DNA of 16,297 bases from positions 1-16,297 of the forward strand of contig CAJUMR010000048.1 of the NCBI GenBank assembly GCA_910587475.1, read 5' to 3'. Of the stretch, positions 5,891 through 13,564 are shown piece after piece; position 1 is the first letter of the stretch; every line of letters starts with the position of its first letter. The notes under the pieces were generated by a model. That model searched no databases. It worked only from the letters and a program-made list of their open reading frames with translations, and was not told the origin of the DNA. The position numbers were made by a program, and so were the translations under genes. The DNA is from an uncultured Muribaculaceae bacterium. Lineage in GTDB: Bacteria > Bacteroidota > Bacteroidia > Bacteroidales > Muribaculaceae.

Positions 5891-5997
5891 TGCGTTGCGT
5901 CTCCGACATGCTAAGGTAAATCCTACTCAATGATTGCAGGTTCTCTAATCGGTGTGGACTATGAAACCACGCCTAATCGGCTGTCCGGTGTAGACGC
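5891..5997 (+). ncRNA. Possible structured RNA element upstream of rbfA
   Basis: This stretch is about 50% GC, while the DNA on either side is near 30%. Its ends can pair: GCGTCT (5897-5902) with AGACGC (5992-5997), continued by CCGACA (5903-5908) with TGTCCGG (5982-5988) with small bulges. Inside is a second stem, GGTGTGG (5951-5957) with CCACGCC (5967-5973), one G-U pair. TAATCGG occurs twice as TAATCGG(T/C). I could not match it to a known riboswitch or RNA family. Strand is assumed from rbfA. Confidence 0.3.
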
Positions 5998-6004
5998 GTT
6001 TTGA
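5930..6004 (+). CDS. Doubtful 24-codon ORF inside the structured element
   Basis: ATG (5930-5932) to TGA (6002-6004) encodes MIAGSLIGVDYETTPNRL then SGVDAF. It is preceded in frame by a nearby TAA (5912-5914), has no clear ribosome binding site and resembles nothing I know. It occupies the same GC-rich stretch as the candidate RNA, so only one of the two readings is likely to be meaningful. Confidence 0.12.
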   Translation: MIAGSLIGVDYETTPNRLSGVDAF

Positions 6005-6013
6005 TAATTTTGT

Positions 6014-6021
6014 TAACTTTG
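6014..6021 (+). promoter_or_regulatory. -7-like box for rbfA
   Basis: TAACTTTG matches TAnnTTTG and lies 76 nt upstream of the rbfA ATG. No TTTG is seen at 19-21 nt spacing. It could give rbfA a promoter that does not depend on the leader region. Confidence 0.45.
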
Positions 6022-6050
6022 CGTTCACAACGGTGTTATAAGTAGAAAAC

Positions 6051-6064
6051 CACATTATAATGTG
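6051..6064. repeat. 14-bp perfect palindrome in the rbfA leader
   Basis: CACATTATAATGTG is its own reverse complement and lies downstream of the 6014 box, 33 nt before the rbfA start codon. It may be a regulator binding site or an mRNA hairpin; being short and AT-rich it may also be chance. Confidence 0.35.
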
Positions 6065-6097
6065 ATAGTACAAACATAAAACACTTATATAATAATT

Positions 6098-6436
6098 ATG
6101 GAATCAAATCGTCAAGCAAAGATAGCTCGTCTTCTCCAGAAAGAATTGAGCGAAATATTTCGTCAGCAGACTGCCAAAACCCATGGTGTGATCGTGTCGG
6201 TGAGTGCCGTGAGAGTCTCGCCCGACCTCTCCATCGCCAGAGCCTATCTGTCGGTGTTCCCCTCCGACAAGGCGCCTGAGATGATCGAAAGCATCAACAA
6301 GAGCGCCCGCACTGTCCGCTATGAGCTTGCTCAGCGCGTCCGCTATCAGTTGCGCAAGACTCCCGAACTGCAGTTCTATCTCGACGATTCACTCGACTAC
6401 ATCGAGAACATCGACAAACTGCTCGAGAGCAAATAA
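6098..6436 (+). CDS. rbfA: 30S ribosome-binding factor A
   Basis: RbfA binds the 30S subunit late in assembly and helps 16S rRNA 5'-end maturation; in Escherichia coli it is needed for growth in the cold. This protein has 112 residues, normal for the family. It begins with the typical basic helix SNRQAKIARLLQKELSEIF, continues through VIVSVSAVRVSPDLSIARAYLSVF (the KH-like strand and helix) and ends with LRKTPELQFYLDDSLDYIENIDKLL, matching the family's RhxPxLxFxxDxSxxxxxxIxxLL C-terminus. It leads a three-gene plus-strand unit, with the permease start 56 nt downstream. The long, structured upstream region (5765-6064) hints at post-transcriptional control. Confidence 0.95.
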   Translation: MESNRQAKIARLLQKELSEIFRQQTAKTHGVIVSVSAVRVSPDLSIARAYLSVFPSDKAPEMIESINKSARTVRYELAQRVRYQLRKTPELQFYLDDSLDYIENIDKLLESK

Positions 6437-6492
6437 CATTTGCCCCCTCCTCGGGCCGGCCACTGTCTGAACCATTCATAATCACCCCGCAA

Positions 6493-7737
6493 TTGCTCAG
6501 CTTCAGAATCGCCCTGCGCTATCTGTTCTCTAAGAAGTCTCACCGCGCAGTCAACATCATTTCCGCGATCTCCATCGCAGGCGTCGCCGTGGCAGCCATG
6601 GCGATTGTTGTCGTGCTGTCGGTTTTCAACGGCTTCAGTCGTCTGTCAGAAGACCAGATATCGCGTGTCGATCCCGATCTGAGAGTCATGCCGGTTCTGG
6701 GCAAGACCTTTGCCGGGGCCGACTCCTTGGCTGTCGCGATAGCTGCGATAGACGGGGTGACGGCGGTGGTGCCTGTAATCGACGACCGGGCCATGTTGGC
6801 CGGCATGCGCGAACACATTCCCGTCGAGTTCAAGGCTGTAGGGCACGGCTACACCAGCGTCATTCCCGTCGACAGTGTCATCGTCGACGGTGTATTTATT
6901 GAGAAGTTCGATACGTTGGCGTGCATGCAGCTGTCGGTAGGGGTGGCCAACCGCACCGGTCTGAGGCCATCAGTCTCCAAGGTTGCCGAGCTCTACGTGC
7001 CGCGGCGACGCGGACGCATCAACCCCGCCAACCCTGCCTCATCATTCCGGAGCACCCGCATGCTTGTCTCGGGTGTCCTTCAGGTCGACAGGGCCGATGT
7101 CGACAACGACCGAGTGGTCATCCCGCTCGACGTGGCGAGAAGCTTGCTCGACTACTCATCCGGCGAGGCTTCGTCGCTTGAGGTGGCCGTCGCATCCGGA
7201 GTGTCGGTCGACGATGTGGCTGAAGCAGTTTCCGCGGCTGTCGGTCCCGGTTTCGACGTTCTCGACCGCCACATGCAGCAGGCCGATGCCTTCCGCATGA
7301 TCGAAGTCGAGAAGTGGGTGACGTTCATGATGCTTGTGTTCATTTTGCTCATTGCCTCATTCAATATCATATCGACCCTGTCGTTGCTGGTCATCGAGAA
7401 GCGGGCCGACTCGTCGGTGTTCAGGGCGCTTGGGTTCACACGCGCCGGTGTCAGGCTGATATTCATCTGGCAGGGCTTTCTGATCACCGTTGCGGGTGGT
7501 TGCGTCGGCATCGTCGCCGGCATCGTCCTTTCGCTCGCTCAGCAGCACTTCGGACTCATCAAGCTCGCAGGCGATCCTGCCGCGCTGACCATCGATGTCT
7601 ATCCCGTCGTTGTCAGCATGTCCGACGTCGCAGTCGTGGCTGTGGCCGTAGTTGTAGTTGCAGCCCTCATATCTCAGATCACCCGAATATTCACCCGCCG
7701 GTTGTTCGACGACAGCCGGCTAAAAACAACAAAATGA
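6493..7737 (+). CDS. FtsX/LolC-type ABC transporter permease
   Basis: An inner-membrane permease of 414 residues with the layout of the MacB/FtsX/LolCE group. One membrane helix is near the N-terminus (about 21-45), followed by a large periplasmic domain (about 46-270) and three C-terminal helices (about 275-298, 318-345 and 368-390). RIALRYLFSKKSHRAVNIIS at the start is typical of LolC/LolE-like proteins, and VIEKRADSSVFRALGFTRAG between helices 2 and 3 is the conserved cytoplasmic coupling loop. The predicted start is TTG (6493-6495), because translation from there gives the expected N-terminus and no ATG lies nearby in frame. No ATPase partner is encoded in the window. The stop codon overlaps the next gene's start (ATGA). 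Substrate, possibly lipoprotein, is unknown. Confidence 0.9.
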   Translation: MLSFRIALRYLFSKKSHRAVNIISAISIAGVAVAAMAIVVVLSVFNGFSRLSEDQISRVDPDLRVMPVLGKTFAGADSLAVAIAAIDGVTAVVPVIDDRAMLAGMREHIPVEFKAVGHGYTSVIPVDSVIVDGVFIEKFDTLACMQLSVGVANRTGLRPSVSKVAELYVPRRRGRINPANPASSFRSTRMLVSGVLQVDRADVDNDRVVIPLDVARSLLDYSSGEASSLEVAVASGVSVDDVAEAVSAAVGPGFDVLDRHMQQADAFRMIEVEKWVTFMMLVFILLIASFNIISTLSLLVIEKRADSSVFRALGFTRAGVRLIFIWQGFLITVAGGCVGIVAGIVLSLAQQHFGLIKLAGDPAALTIDVYPVVVSMSDVAVVAVAVVVVAALISQITRIFTRRLFDDSRLKTTK

Positions 7738-8519
7738 TGCAGACGGTGCTTTTTCATGAAACGATTTTCGGCCCGATCCATTCGCGTCGGCTCGGATCGT
7801 CGCTCGGTGTCAACCTTTCGCCTGTCGACGGCAAGGTTTGTTCGTTTGACTGCCTTTACTGCGAGGCCGGTTACAATGCCCAGGGGCCCGGACGCAGCGG
7901 GCTGCCGCGCCGCGCCGATGTGGCGCGTCTTCTCGAAGACAAGCTCAAGAGCATGGTCGCCGACGGCACTCCTCTCGATGTAATCACATTTTCGGGAAAC
8001 GGCGAGCCGACCATGCACCCCGATTTTGCAGGGATAATCGACGACACCATCGCTCTCCGCGACCGCTATTTCCCCTCGGTCAAGATCAGTGTGCTGAGCA
8101 ATTCGACCCGTCTCCATCGTCCCGACGTGGTCGAAGCGCTGAAAAAAGTCGACAACAACATTTTGAAGCTCGACAGCGCGCGCGACCGCACAGTTGAGCT
8201 GCTCGACCGACCGGTAGATCCGCGCTACAGTGTCGCGGATGTCATCGAGGGCATGAAGCAATTCGCCGGACAGCTCATCGTTCAGACCATGATCACCCGA
8301 GGCTCCCACGACGGAGTCGAAGTCGACAATTCGACCGACGACGAAATCGACGCTCTCATCGACGCTTACAGGCAGATCGCTCCACGCGAGGTGATGATCT
8401 ACACCATCGACAGACTCACTCCCGAGCGCAGCCTCTGTCACGTCGGCCGCGACGAACTCGACCGCATTGCCGCAAGGATAACCGATGCCACGGGGCTGAC
8501 CGTTCAGGTGTCGGGTTGA
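7734..8519 (+). CDS. Radical SAM protein (COG0731-like)
   Basis: A 261-residue radical SAM enzyme. The cluster-binding motif CSFDCLYC (Cys36, Cys40, Cys43; Cx3Cx2C) is complete, and FSGNGEPTMHP (87-96) is the GGE-type SAM-binding motif. FGPIHSRRLGSSLGVNLSP ahead of the cluster is characteristic of the small Fe-S oxidoreductase group related to COG0731 (wybutosine-synthesis-like). The exact reaction is not known. Two adjacent ATGs (7734 and 7737) can serve as start; the first overlaps the permease stop by four bases (ATGA), showing tight coupling. The C-terminus overlaps the convergent oxidoreductase gene by 16 nt, leaving no room for a separate terminator. Confidence 0.88.
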   Translation: MMQTVLFHETIFGPIHSRRLGSSLGVNLSPVDGKVCSFDCLYCEAGYNAQGPGRSGLPRRADVARLLEDKLKSMVADGTPLDVITFSGNGEPTMHPDFAGIIDDTIALRDRYFPSVKISVLSNSTRLHRPDVVEALKKVDNNILKLDSARDRTVELLDRPVDPRYSVADVIEGMKQFAGQLIVQTMITRGSHDGVEVDNSTDDEIDALIDAYRQIAPREVMIYTIDRLTPERSLCHVGRDELDRIAARITDATGLTVQVSG

Positions 8520-9535
8520 TCGGCGGGAAACACCACTCCGATCTGACGACGTATTTCGTCGATTATCTCGAGGGTCACAAGCGACGCTCTGTGGCTGTTG
8601 ACTGCTGATTTGCGCCGGTTTCCCGAAACGAGGTCGATGAATTCCGACACCTCATAGTAGTATTCATTGTGGTCGGCTGTGGCCGATATGTTCTCGGTCG
8701 CAGATCCGGTGCTTTTGCCTCCGCCGAGGTTAACTCCGCGGGTGGTCAGCGTTATGTCGGCCATGCGGTTGATGGTGTCGAGCGATATGATGCCATCCTC
8801 GCCCTGGATCTCCGACCGCAGACGCGAGTCGGCGATTTTGGAGTAGAGAACCGTGGCCTGCATGCCGTCGGCGTAGTCAAATGTTGCGGCTCCCTGGCCG
8901 TCGACTCCCGAGCTGAGCAGCACCCCGGAGGCACTGATGCGTTCCGGACGCCCGAAAAGCACAACCATCGGATAGATCGTATAGACGCCGATGTCCATTA
9001 TCGCGCCGTTTGACATCTGCGGATTGAATGCGTTGGGCAGCTCGCCGGCCTTGAAGCGGTCGTAGCGCGATGAGTATTGGCAGTACGATGCCACATAGCG
9101 TCTCACCTTACCGATGCGGCCGATATTATCGGCTACTGAGCGGAAATGGGGGGTCATCGTCGGCTTCATGGCTTCCATGAGCGTAACGCCGTAGCGCTCT
9201 GAAGCTTCGATCATCTCCCGGGCCTCGCGGGCATTGGAGGCCAGTGGCTTTTCACACAGCACATGTTTGCCCCGGCTCATGCAGGCGATCGCTTGTTCGG
9301 CGTGTTTGAAATTCGGCGATGCTATGTAGACAGCGTCGACGCAGTCTGACGATGCCATGTCTTCGACCGACGTAAACACGTTGGCGATCGAGTGGCGCGC
9401 TGCAAATTCTTCGCCGCGTGCGCGGCTGCGCGAGCACACGGCTGTAAGTTCGAACCGTTCGTCCTCTCGTGCGCCTTCTATCACCCAGTCGCTTATAAAA
9501 TTGGTGCCTACCACTCCAAACCTTACCTTCTCCAT
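8504..9535 (-). CDS. Gfo/Idh/MocA-family NAD(P)-dependent oxidoreductase
   Basis: A cytosolic dehydrogenase of 343 residues acting on a sugar or polyol-like substrate. The Rossmann nucleotide-binding segment is RFGVVGTNFISDWVI (5-19), the conserved VLCEKPLA at 92-99 carries the family's EKP motif, and a C-terminal alpha/beta domain begins with MEAMKPTMTPHF. The substrate is not predictable. The ATG at 9533-9535 is chosen because it opens directly into the Rossmann strand; a longer frame to 9619 would run through the promoter and is unlikely. It faces upp across the shared palindromic promoter region 9559-9598 and converges on the radical SAM gene with a 16-nt overlap. Confidence 0.92.
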   Translation of the reverse strand: MEKVRFGVVGTNFISDWVIEGAREDERFELTAVCSRSRARGEEFAARHSIANVFTSVEDMASSDCVDAVYIASPNFKHAEQAIACMSRGKHVLCEKPLASNAREAREMIEASERYGVTLMEAMKPTMTPHFRSVADNIGRIGKVRRYVASYCQYSSRYDRFKAGELPNAFNPQMSNGAIMDIGVYTIYPMVVLFGRPERISASGVLLSSGVDGQGAATFDYADGMQATVLYSKIADSRLRSEIQGEDGIISLDTINRMADITLTTRGVNLGGGKSTGSATENISATADHNEYYYEVSEFIDLVSGNRRKSAVNSHRASLVTLEIIDEIRRQIGVVFPADQPDT

Positions 9536-9558
9536 GATCAGTGTCTTTTTATTTTCTC

Positions 9559-9598
9559 CAAAAGTACATAAAAATATCGTGATTTTTGTGTACTTTTG
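9559..9598. promoter_or_regulatory. Palindromic divergent promoter between the oxidoreductase gene and upp
   Basis: CAAAAGTACA (9559-9568) is an exact inverted repeat of TGTACTTTTG (9589-9598). The symmetry continues inward (AAAAAT 9570-9575 with ATTTTT 9582-9587) around a six-base centre, ATCGTG. The outer ends of the palindrome are TACTTTTG on both strands, so each is a TAnnTTTG -7 box facing outward: one 19 nt before the upp ATG, the other 23 nt before the oxidoreductase ATG. No TTTG -33 element is seen for either. The arrangement suggests a shared operator that could control both genes. Confidence 0.65.
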
Positions 9599-9617
9599 CT
9601 GAAATAACCGAAACGAC

Positions 9618-10268
9618 ATGAAAACTATTAACTTTGCCGACCAACATTCGTTGGTAAGTCAGTATTTAATGGAAATGCGTAGCGTCGACATTCAGCACGA
9701 TCCGCTGCGCTTTCGTCGCAATCTCGAGCGTGTGGGCGAGATTATGGCTTATGAGATAAGCAAAACATTGGACTATAAGACTGTCGAGGTCACAACGCCA
9801 CTTGCCCCGGCTGCTTGCCAGGTGATCGACGACAAGGTGGTCCTCGCCACTATTTTCCGCGCCGGAATTCCTTTCCATCAAGGTTTTCTGAGGTATTTCG
9901 ATCATGCGGGCAACGCCTTTGTATCGGCCTACCGTAAATACAAGGAGAAGGAAAACTTCGACATCTGCATCGAATATCTTGCATCGCCGCGTCTCGACGG
10001 CAAGACTCTCGTGCTCTGTGACCCGATGCTTGCAACGGGCGCTTCTATGGAACTGAGCTACAAAGCTCTGCTTACCAAGGGCATCCCTGCCAAGACCCAC
10101 ATCGCATCGGTGATAGCTTCGCAGAAGGCTGTCGACTATCTTCAGTCTGTCATGCCCGAAGATGCCACGTTGTGGGTCGGCGTGATCGACGACGAGATCA
10201 ACTCCCACAGCTACATTGTGCCCGGACTCGGCGACGCCGGAGATCTCGCTTACGGAGTCAAGGAATAA
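9618..10268 (+). CDS. upp: Uracil phosphoribosyltransferase
   Basis: Converts uracil and PRPP to UMP in pyrimidine salvage, in the cytosol. The protein has 216 residues, normal for the family. Recognisable parts are IFRAGIPFHQGFL in the first half, the PRPP-binding motif VLCDPMLATGASM (about 131-143) and the uracil-binding C-terminal segment YIVPGLGDAGDLAYG. LVSQYLMEMR near the start is the usual opening helix. It begins the plus-strand operon; the flippase gene starts 13 nt after its stop codon. Expression probably starts from the palindromic region 9559-9598, with an unusually short leader. Confidence 0.95.
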   Translation: MKTINFADQHSLVSQYLMEMRSVDIQHDPLRFRRNLERVGEIMAYEISKTLDYKTVEVTTPLAPAACQVIDDKVVLATIFRAGIPFHQGFLRYFDHAGNAFVSAYRKYKEKENFDICIEYLASPRLDGKTLVLCDPMLATGASMELSYKALLTKGIPAKTHIASVIASQKAVDYLQSVMPEDATLWVGVIDDEINSHSYIVPGLGDAGDLAYGVKE

Positions 10269-10281
10269 AGCCGATCGATCG

Positions 10282-11775
10282 ATGGCTGGAATAAAAAGCT
10301 TGGCCAAGGACACGGCTGTATACGGATTGAGTTCGATTGTCGGACGCTTTCTCAACTGGTGTCTTGTTCCGCTCTACACCACGCTGTTTCTCCCCGGAGA
10401 ATATGGCGTGGTGACCTTTGTCTACACTGTCGTGGCTCTCGCCCTGATTGTGCTGACCTATGGCATGGAGACAGGCTTCTTCCGTTTCGCCAATCACGAC
10501 AGGTGGAAAGATCCGCTTGAGGTCTATTCTACGGCGCTGATTTCGCTGGCAGTCAGTTCGACGGCGTTTGCTGTCGCAGTTTGCGCGTTTGCCGTTCCGG
10601 TGAGTCGTGTGATGGAATGTGACGGACATCCGTCCTATGTGGCTATGATGGCCGTGTGTGTCGCCATCGATGCCTTTCTGGCCTTGCCTTACAGCTATCT
10701 GCGCTATCGCAAGCGCCCGATGCGTTTTGCATTTCTGAGGCTGATCAATATCGCGCTCAACATCGGCCTCAACCTCTTTTTCCTGCTGCTTTGCCCGTGG
10801 CTTCAGCGTGTATGTCCGGCAGCGGTGTCGTGGTTCTACGAACCGGAGTTCGGCATCGGCTATATATTCTTGTCCAATCTCTTGGCGTCGGCGGTCAACT
10901 TCCTGATGATGTTGCCCGAGTTGAAGGGATTTGCATGGCGCTTCAACCGCCGGCTGTGGGGCGAGATGCTGCGCTATTCTGCTCCGCTGCTCGTGCTCGG
11001 AGTGGCAGGCATCATGAACCAGACTGTCGACAAGCTGCTCTATCCGATGCTTGCCCCCGACAAGGCAGAGGCGATGACCGGCTTGGGCATCTATGGTGCC
11101 AACTACAAGATTGCCATCGTCATGGTCATGTTCATCCAGGCGTTCCGCTTTGCCTATGAACCTTTCATTTTCGCGCAGTCGCGTGAGAAAGGTGAGAATA
11201 AAAATCAGGCATATGCCGACGCAATGAAGTACTTTGTCATCTTCGGACTCATCATATTCCTGGTGGTGATGTTCTATCTCGACATTCTGAAGTACTTTAT
11301 CGCGCCTGACTATTTCAGCGGCCTCAAAGTGGTGCCGCTCATAATGATAGCCGAGCTGTGTTTCGGTATTTTCTTCAATCTGTCGCTCTGGTATAAGTTG
11401 TCCGACAAGACCGTGTGGGGCATGTGGTTCTCGCTTTTCGGTCTCGCGATAACGGTGGCGCTCAATGTTGCCCTCGTGCCGCGCATGGGCTACATGGGCT
11501 GCGCTGTGGCCGCCCTCTGCAGCTATGGCGCTATGATGGTGACGAGTTACTTCATCGGGCAAAAAAAATTCCCCATCCACTATCCTGTGCGTCGGATTTT
11601 TGCTTACATCATCCTTGCTGCGGTTCTCTATGCCGTCGCCATGTTTGTTGTCCCGGGCAACGAACTGCTGCGCTATGCGTTCCGCATGTTGCTGCTCGCT
11701 GTCTTTGCGGCAGTTGTCTTAAAGCTTGAACACATTTCGGTTGGATCGCTTCTGCACTCTCTGTCCCGTCGTTGA
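10282..11775 (+). CDS. Polysaccharide flippase (Wzx/MATE-like)
   Basis: An inner-membrane protein of 497 residues with 12 to 14 predicted hydrophobic helices, of the MOP superfamily that flips lipid-linked oligosaccharides across the inner membrane. The opening MAGIKSLAKDTAVYGLSSIV then GRFLNWCLVPLYTTLFLPGE is typical of the Bacteroidales lipopolysaccharide-biosynthesis type. The ATG at 10282 is chosen, 13 nt after upp; a longer frame from 10216 would overlap upp and add a charged, non-hydrophobic start. It is followed 5 nt later by a glycosyltransferase, so the pair may serve a surface glycan, although no full glycan gene cluster is present. Confidence 0.9.
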   Translation: MAGIKSLAKDTAVYGLSSIVGRFLNWCLVPLYTTLFLPGEYGVVTFVYTVVALALIVLTYGMETGFFRFANHDRWKDPLEVYSTALISLAVSSTAFAVAVCAFAVPVSRVMECDGHPSYVAMMAVCVAIDAFLALPYSYLRYRKRPMRFAFLRLINIALNIGLNLFFLLLCPWLQRVCPAAVSWFYEPEFGIGYIFLSNLLASAVNFLMMLPELKGFAWRFNRRLWGEMLRYSAPLLVLGVAGIMNQTVDKLLYPMLAPDKAEAMTGLGIYGANYKIAIVMVMFIQAFRFAYEPFIFAQSREKGENKNQAYADAMKYFVIFGLIIFLVVMFYLDILKYFIAPDYFSGLKVVPLIMIAELCFGIFFNLSLWYKLSDKTVWGMWFSLFGLAITVALNVALVPRMGYMGCAVAALCSYGAMMVTSYFIGQKKFPIHYPVRRIFAYIILAAVLYAVAMFVVPGNELLRYAFRMLLLAVFAAVVLKLEHISVGSLLHSLSRR

Positions 11776-11780
11776 AAATC

Positions 11781-13025
11781 ATGAAAGTTACGTTGGTCAA
11801 TCATCACGATATGCTTGGCGGAGCCTCCATGGCTTCGGTCAGGTTGCTGGATGCACTCCGCGATCAAGGTGTCGACGCGCGCATGATTGTCAAGACTTCG
11901 GGTGGAGACGAGCGGCCCTGGATCTCGGCGATCGGCGGCGGTTGGCGTGCGCGTAAGGCCTTTCTTGCCGAGCGCTTGCGCATATTCATGCACAACGGGC
12001 TTAGCCGTAAAAATCTGTTCAAGGTGTCGCTCGGTGACACCGGTCTGACGCTCCACGACCATCCGTGGATAGCCGATGCCGATGTCATAGTACTCAATTG
12101 GTTCAATCAGGGCATGATGTCGCTCGACGAGCTGCTGACATTGGCTTCGCTCGGCAAACCGGTAGTCTGGGTCATGCACGACATGTGGCCGATGACAGGC
12201 ATATGCCATCATGCCGGTCAATGCCGGCGCTTTACCGTCCGTTGTGGGGCGTGTCCGCTGCTCCATTCTCACCGGCGCAGCGATCTTTCGACGATCGTTT
12301 TCAACAACAAATCATCGGTCTACGACGATTCTGCCATAACATTCGTGGCCGTAAGCCGATGGCTTCAGGAGATGGCTTCCATCTCGGCTTTGACAGGCGG
12401 TCGCACTGTCACGGCTATCAACAACGCTTTTCCGGTCAACGATTATTCCATATATCCGCGCTCCTCGCGCTCTGACCTCGGTCTGCCCGACGACGGCAGC
12501 AGACTGGTGGTCATTTGCGCAGCGCGTCTCGACGATTCTGTCAAAGGGCTTCCGGCCGCGGTCGAAGCTCTCAATATGTACTCCGGGCCGTGCCCGATCA
12601 CCGCTGTGCTGTGTGGCGACATTCGTTCTCGCAAGATCCTCGACGGGCTCAAGGTGCCCTATGTCCTCACGGGTCCGGTCTGCGACCCTCAGCGGTTGGC
12701 CGACATCTATGCCCATTCGTCGGTAGTGCTATCGAGCTCGTCTTACGAGACCCTCGGCTACACCCTCATAGAAGGCATGGCCGCAGGGGCGGTGCCGGTG
12801 GCCTTCGGAGGAGACGGACGCGATGATGTGATGACCCACCTCGTCTCGGGCTATCTTGCGCGTAAGGGCGACACCGCCGATCTGGCGGCCGGAATAGACT
12901 GGGCCTTGTCCGACGGGCCGTCGCGCGAGCGTCTTCATGCCGAAGCGGCGCGACGTTTCGACAGCGCTGTGATCGCTCGCAGGTATATCGATCTGTTCAA
13001 CAATCTATTGCAATCTGACAAATGA
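11781..13025 (+). CDS. Glycosyltransferase, GT4 type
   Basis: A retaining glycosyltransferase of 414 residues with the GT-B fold, acting at the cytoplasmic side of the membrane on a surface glycan or glycolipid. The start MKVTLVNHHDMLGGASMASV is the first Rossmann strand and the GGAS loop. The central segment HDMWPMTGICHHAGQC with the nearby RCGACPLL contains four cysteines typical of one subgroup and could bind a metal. The C-terminal donor-binding part has the E-x7-E motif in SSYETLGYTLIEGMAAG. The ATG at 11781 is preferred; a TTG three codons earlier (11772) overlaps the flippase stop and would also work. Its stop overlaps the next start as ATGA. Confidence 0.9.
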   Translation: MKVTLVNHHDMLGGASMASVRLLDALRDQGVDARMIVKTSGGDERPWISAIGGGWRARKAFLAERLRIFMHNGLSRKNLFKVSLGDTGLTLHDHPWIADADVIVLNWFNQGMMSLDELLTLASLGKPVVWVMHDMWPMTGICHHAGQCRRFTVRCGACPLLHSHRRSDLSTIVFNNKSSVYDDSAITFVAVSRWLQEMASISALTGGRTVTAINNAFPVNDYSIYPRSSRSDLGLPDDGSRLVVICAARLDDSVKGLPAAVEALNMYSGPCPITAVLCGDIRSRKILDGLKVPYVLTGPVCDPQRLADIYAHSSVVLSSSSYETLGYTLIEGMAAGAVPVAFGGDGRDDVMTHLVSGYLARKGDTADLAAGIDWALSDGPSRERLHAEAARRFDSAVIARRYIDLFNNLLQSDK

Positions 13026-13564
13026 AGAAGAAAACCATCTGGGACATGAACCGGCTGTCGGTTGATGATTTCCGCCGGAGCGATAAGATGCCGCTCACGG
13101 TGGTGGTCGACAACGTCCGTTCGCTCAACAATATAGGCTCAATTTTCCGGACATCCGACGGCTTTGCCGTCAAGCGGGTGATGCTCTGCGGCATATCTGC
13201 GACTCCTCCGTCGCCCGAAATCCACAAGACCGCTCTCGGAGCGGAGGACTCTGTCGACTGGTGCTATTTCGCCACTACAGCCGAGGCTGTCGATGTGCTT
13301 AAGGCCGAGGGCGCGGAGATATGCTGTCTGGAGCAGGTGATCGGAAGTGTTTCGCTCGAGGCATTCGATCCCGACTTCTCCGGTGACCGCAGCTATGCAT
13401 TTGTGGTCGGTAATGAGGTGGATGGAGTCGATCCGGCGATTGTCGACCGCTGTGATGTCTGCATCGAGATTCCCCAGTCGGGTACAAAGCATTCTCTCAA
13501 CGTGGCCGTGTCGGCAGGCATTGCCATGTGGCACTTCTTTCAGAAATATATAAAAACAATATGA
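13022..13564 (+). CDS. SpoU/TrmH-family RNA 2'-O-methyltransferase
   Basis: A SPOUT methyltransferase of 180 residues that uses S-adenosylmethionine to methylate ribose in tRNA or rRNA. The three family motifs are complete: motif 1 NVRSLNNIGSIFRTSDGF (31-48) with the conserved Asn and Arg43, motif 2 FVVGNEVDGVD (127-137), and motif 3 IPQSGTKHSLNVAVSAGIA (150-168), which forms the SAM-binding knot. It has no RNA-binding N-terminal extension, so it resembles the short TrmH/TrmL-like proteins; the target is not predictable. Both its start and its stop overlap the neighbouring genes by four bases (ATGA), so it is translationally coupled to the glycosyltransferase and the carboxypeptidase. Confidence 0.92.
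   Translation: MKKKTIWDMNRLSVDDFRRSDKMPLTVVVDNVRSLNNIGSIFRTSDGFAVKRVMLCGISATPPSPEIHKTALGAEDSVDWCYFATTAEAVDVLKAEGAEICCLEQVIGSVSLEAFDPDFSGDRSYAFVVGNEVDGVDPAIVDRCDVCIEIPQSGTKHSLNVAVSAGIAMWHFFQKYIKTI

Noticed and set aside
5934..5990. tRNA-like look of GGTTC and the GGTGTGG/CCACGCC stem
   Set aside because: No seven-base acceptor stem, no anticodon arm of the right size and no proper T-loop; it cannot fold as a tRNA.
7314..7733. Upstream extension of the radical SAM frame through the permease gene
   Set aside because: The permease is clearly coded in the other frame here, and the radical SAM protein begins naturally at the ATGATG at 7734.
7674..8441. 255-codon minus-strand frame opposite the radical SAM gene
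   Set aside because: The plus-strand gene has complete radical SAM motifs; the antisense translation shows no recognisable fold and no start signal.
10258..11580. 440-codon open frame on the minus strand opposite the flippase
   Set aside because: It mirrors a well-supported membrane protein gene, its translation is rich in His, Arg and Gln with no domain, and it has no promoter; it is a shadow of GC-rich codon use.
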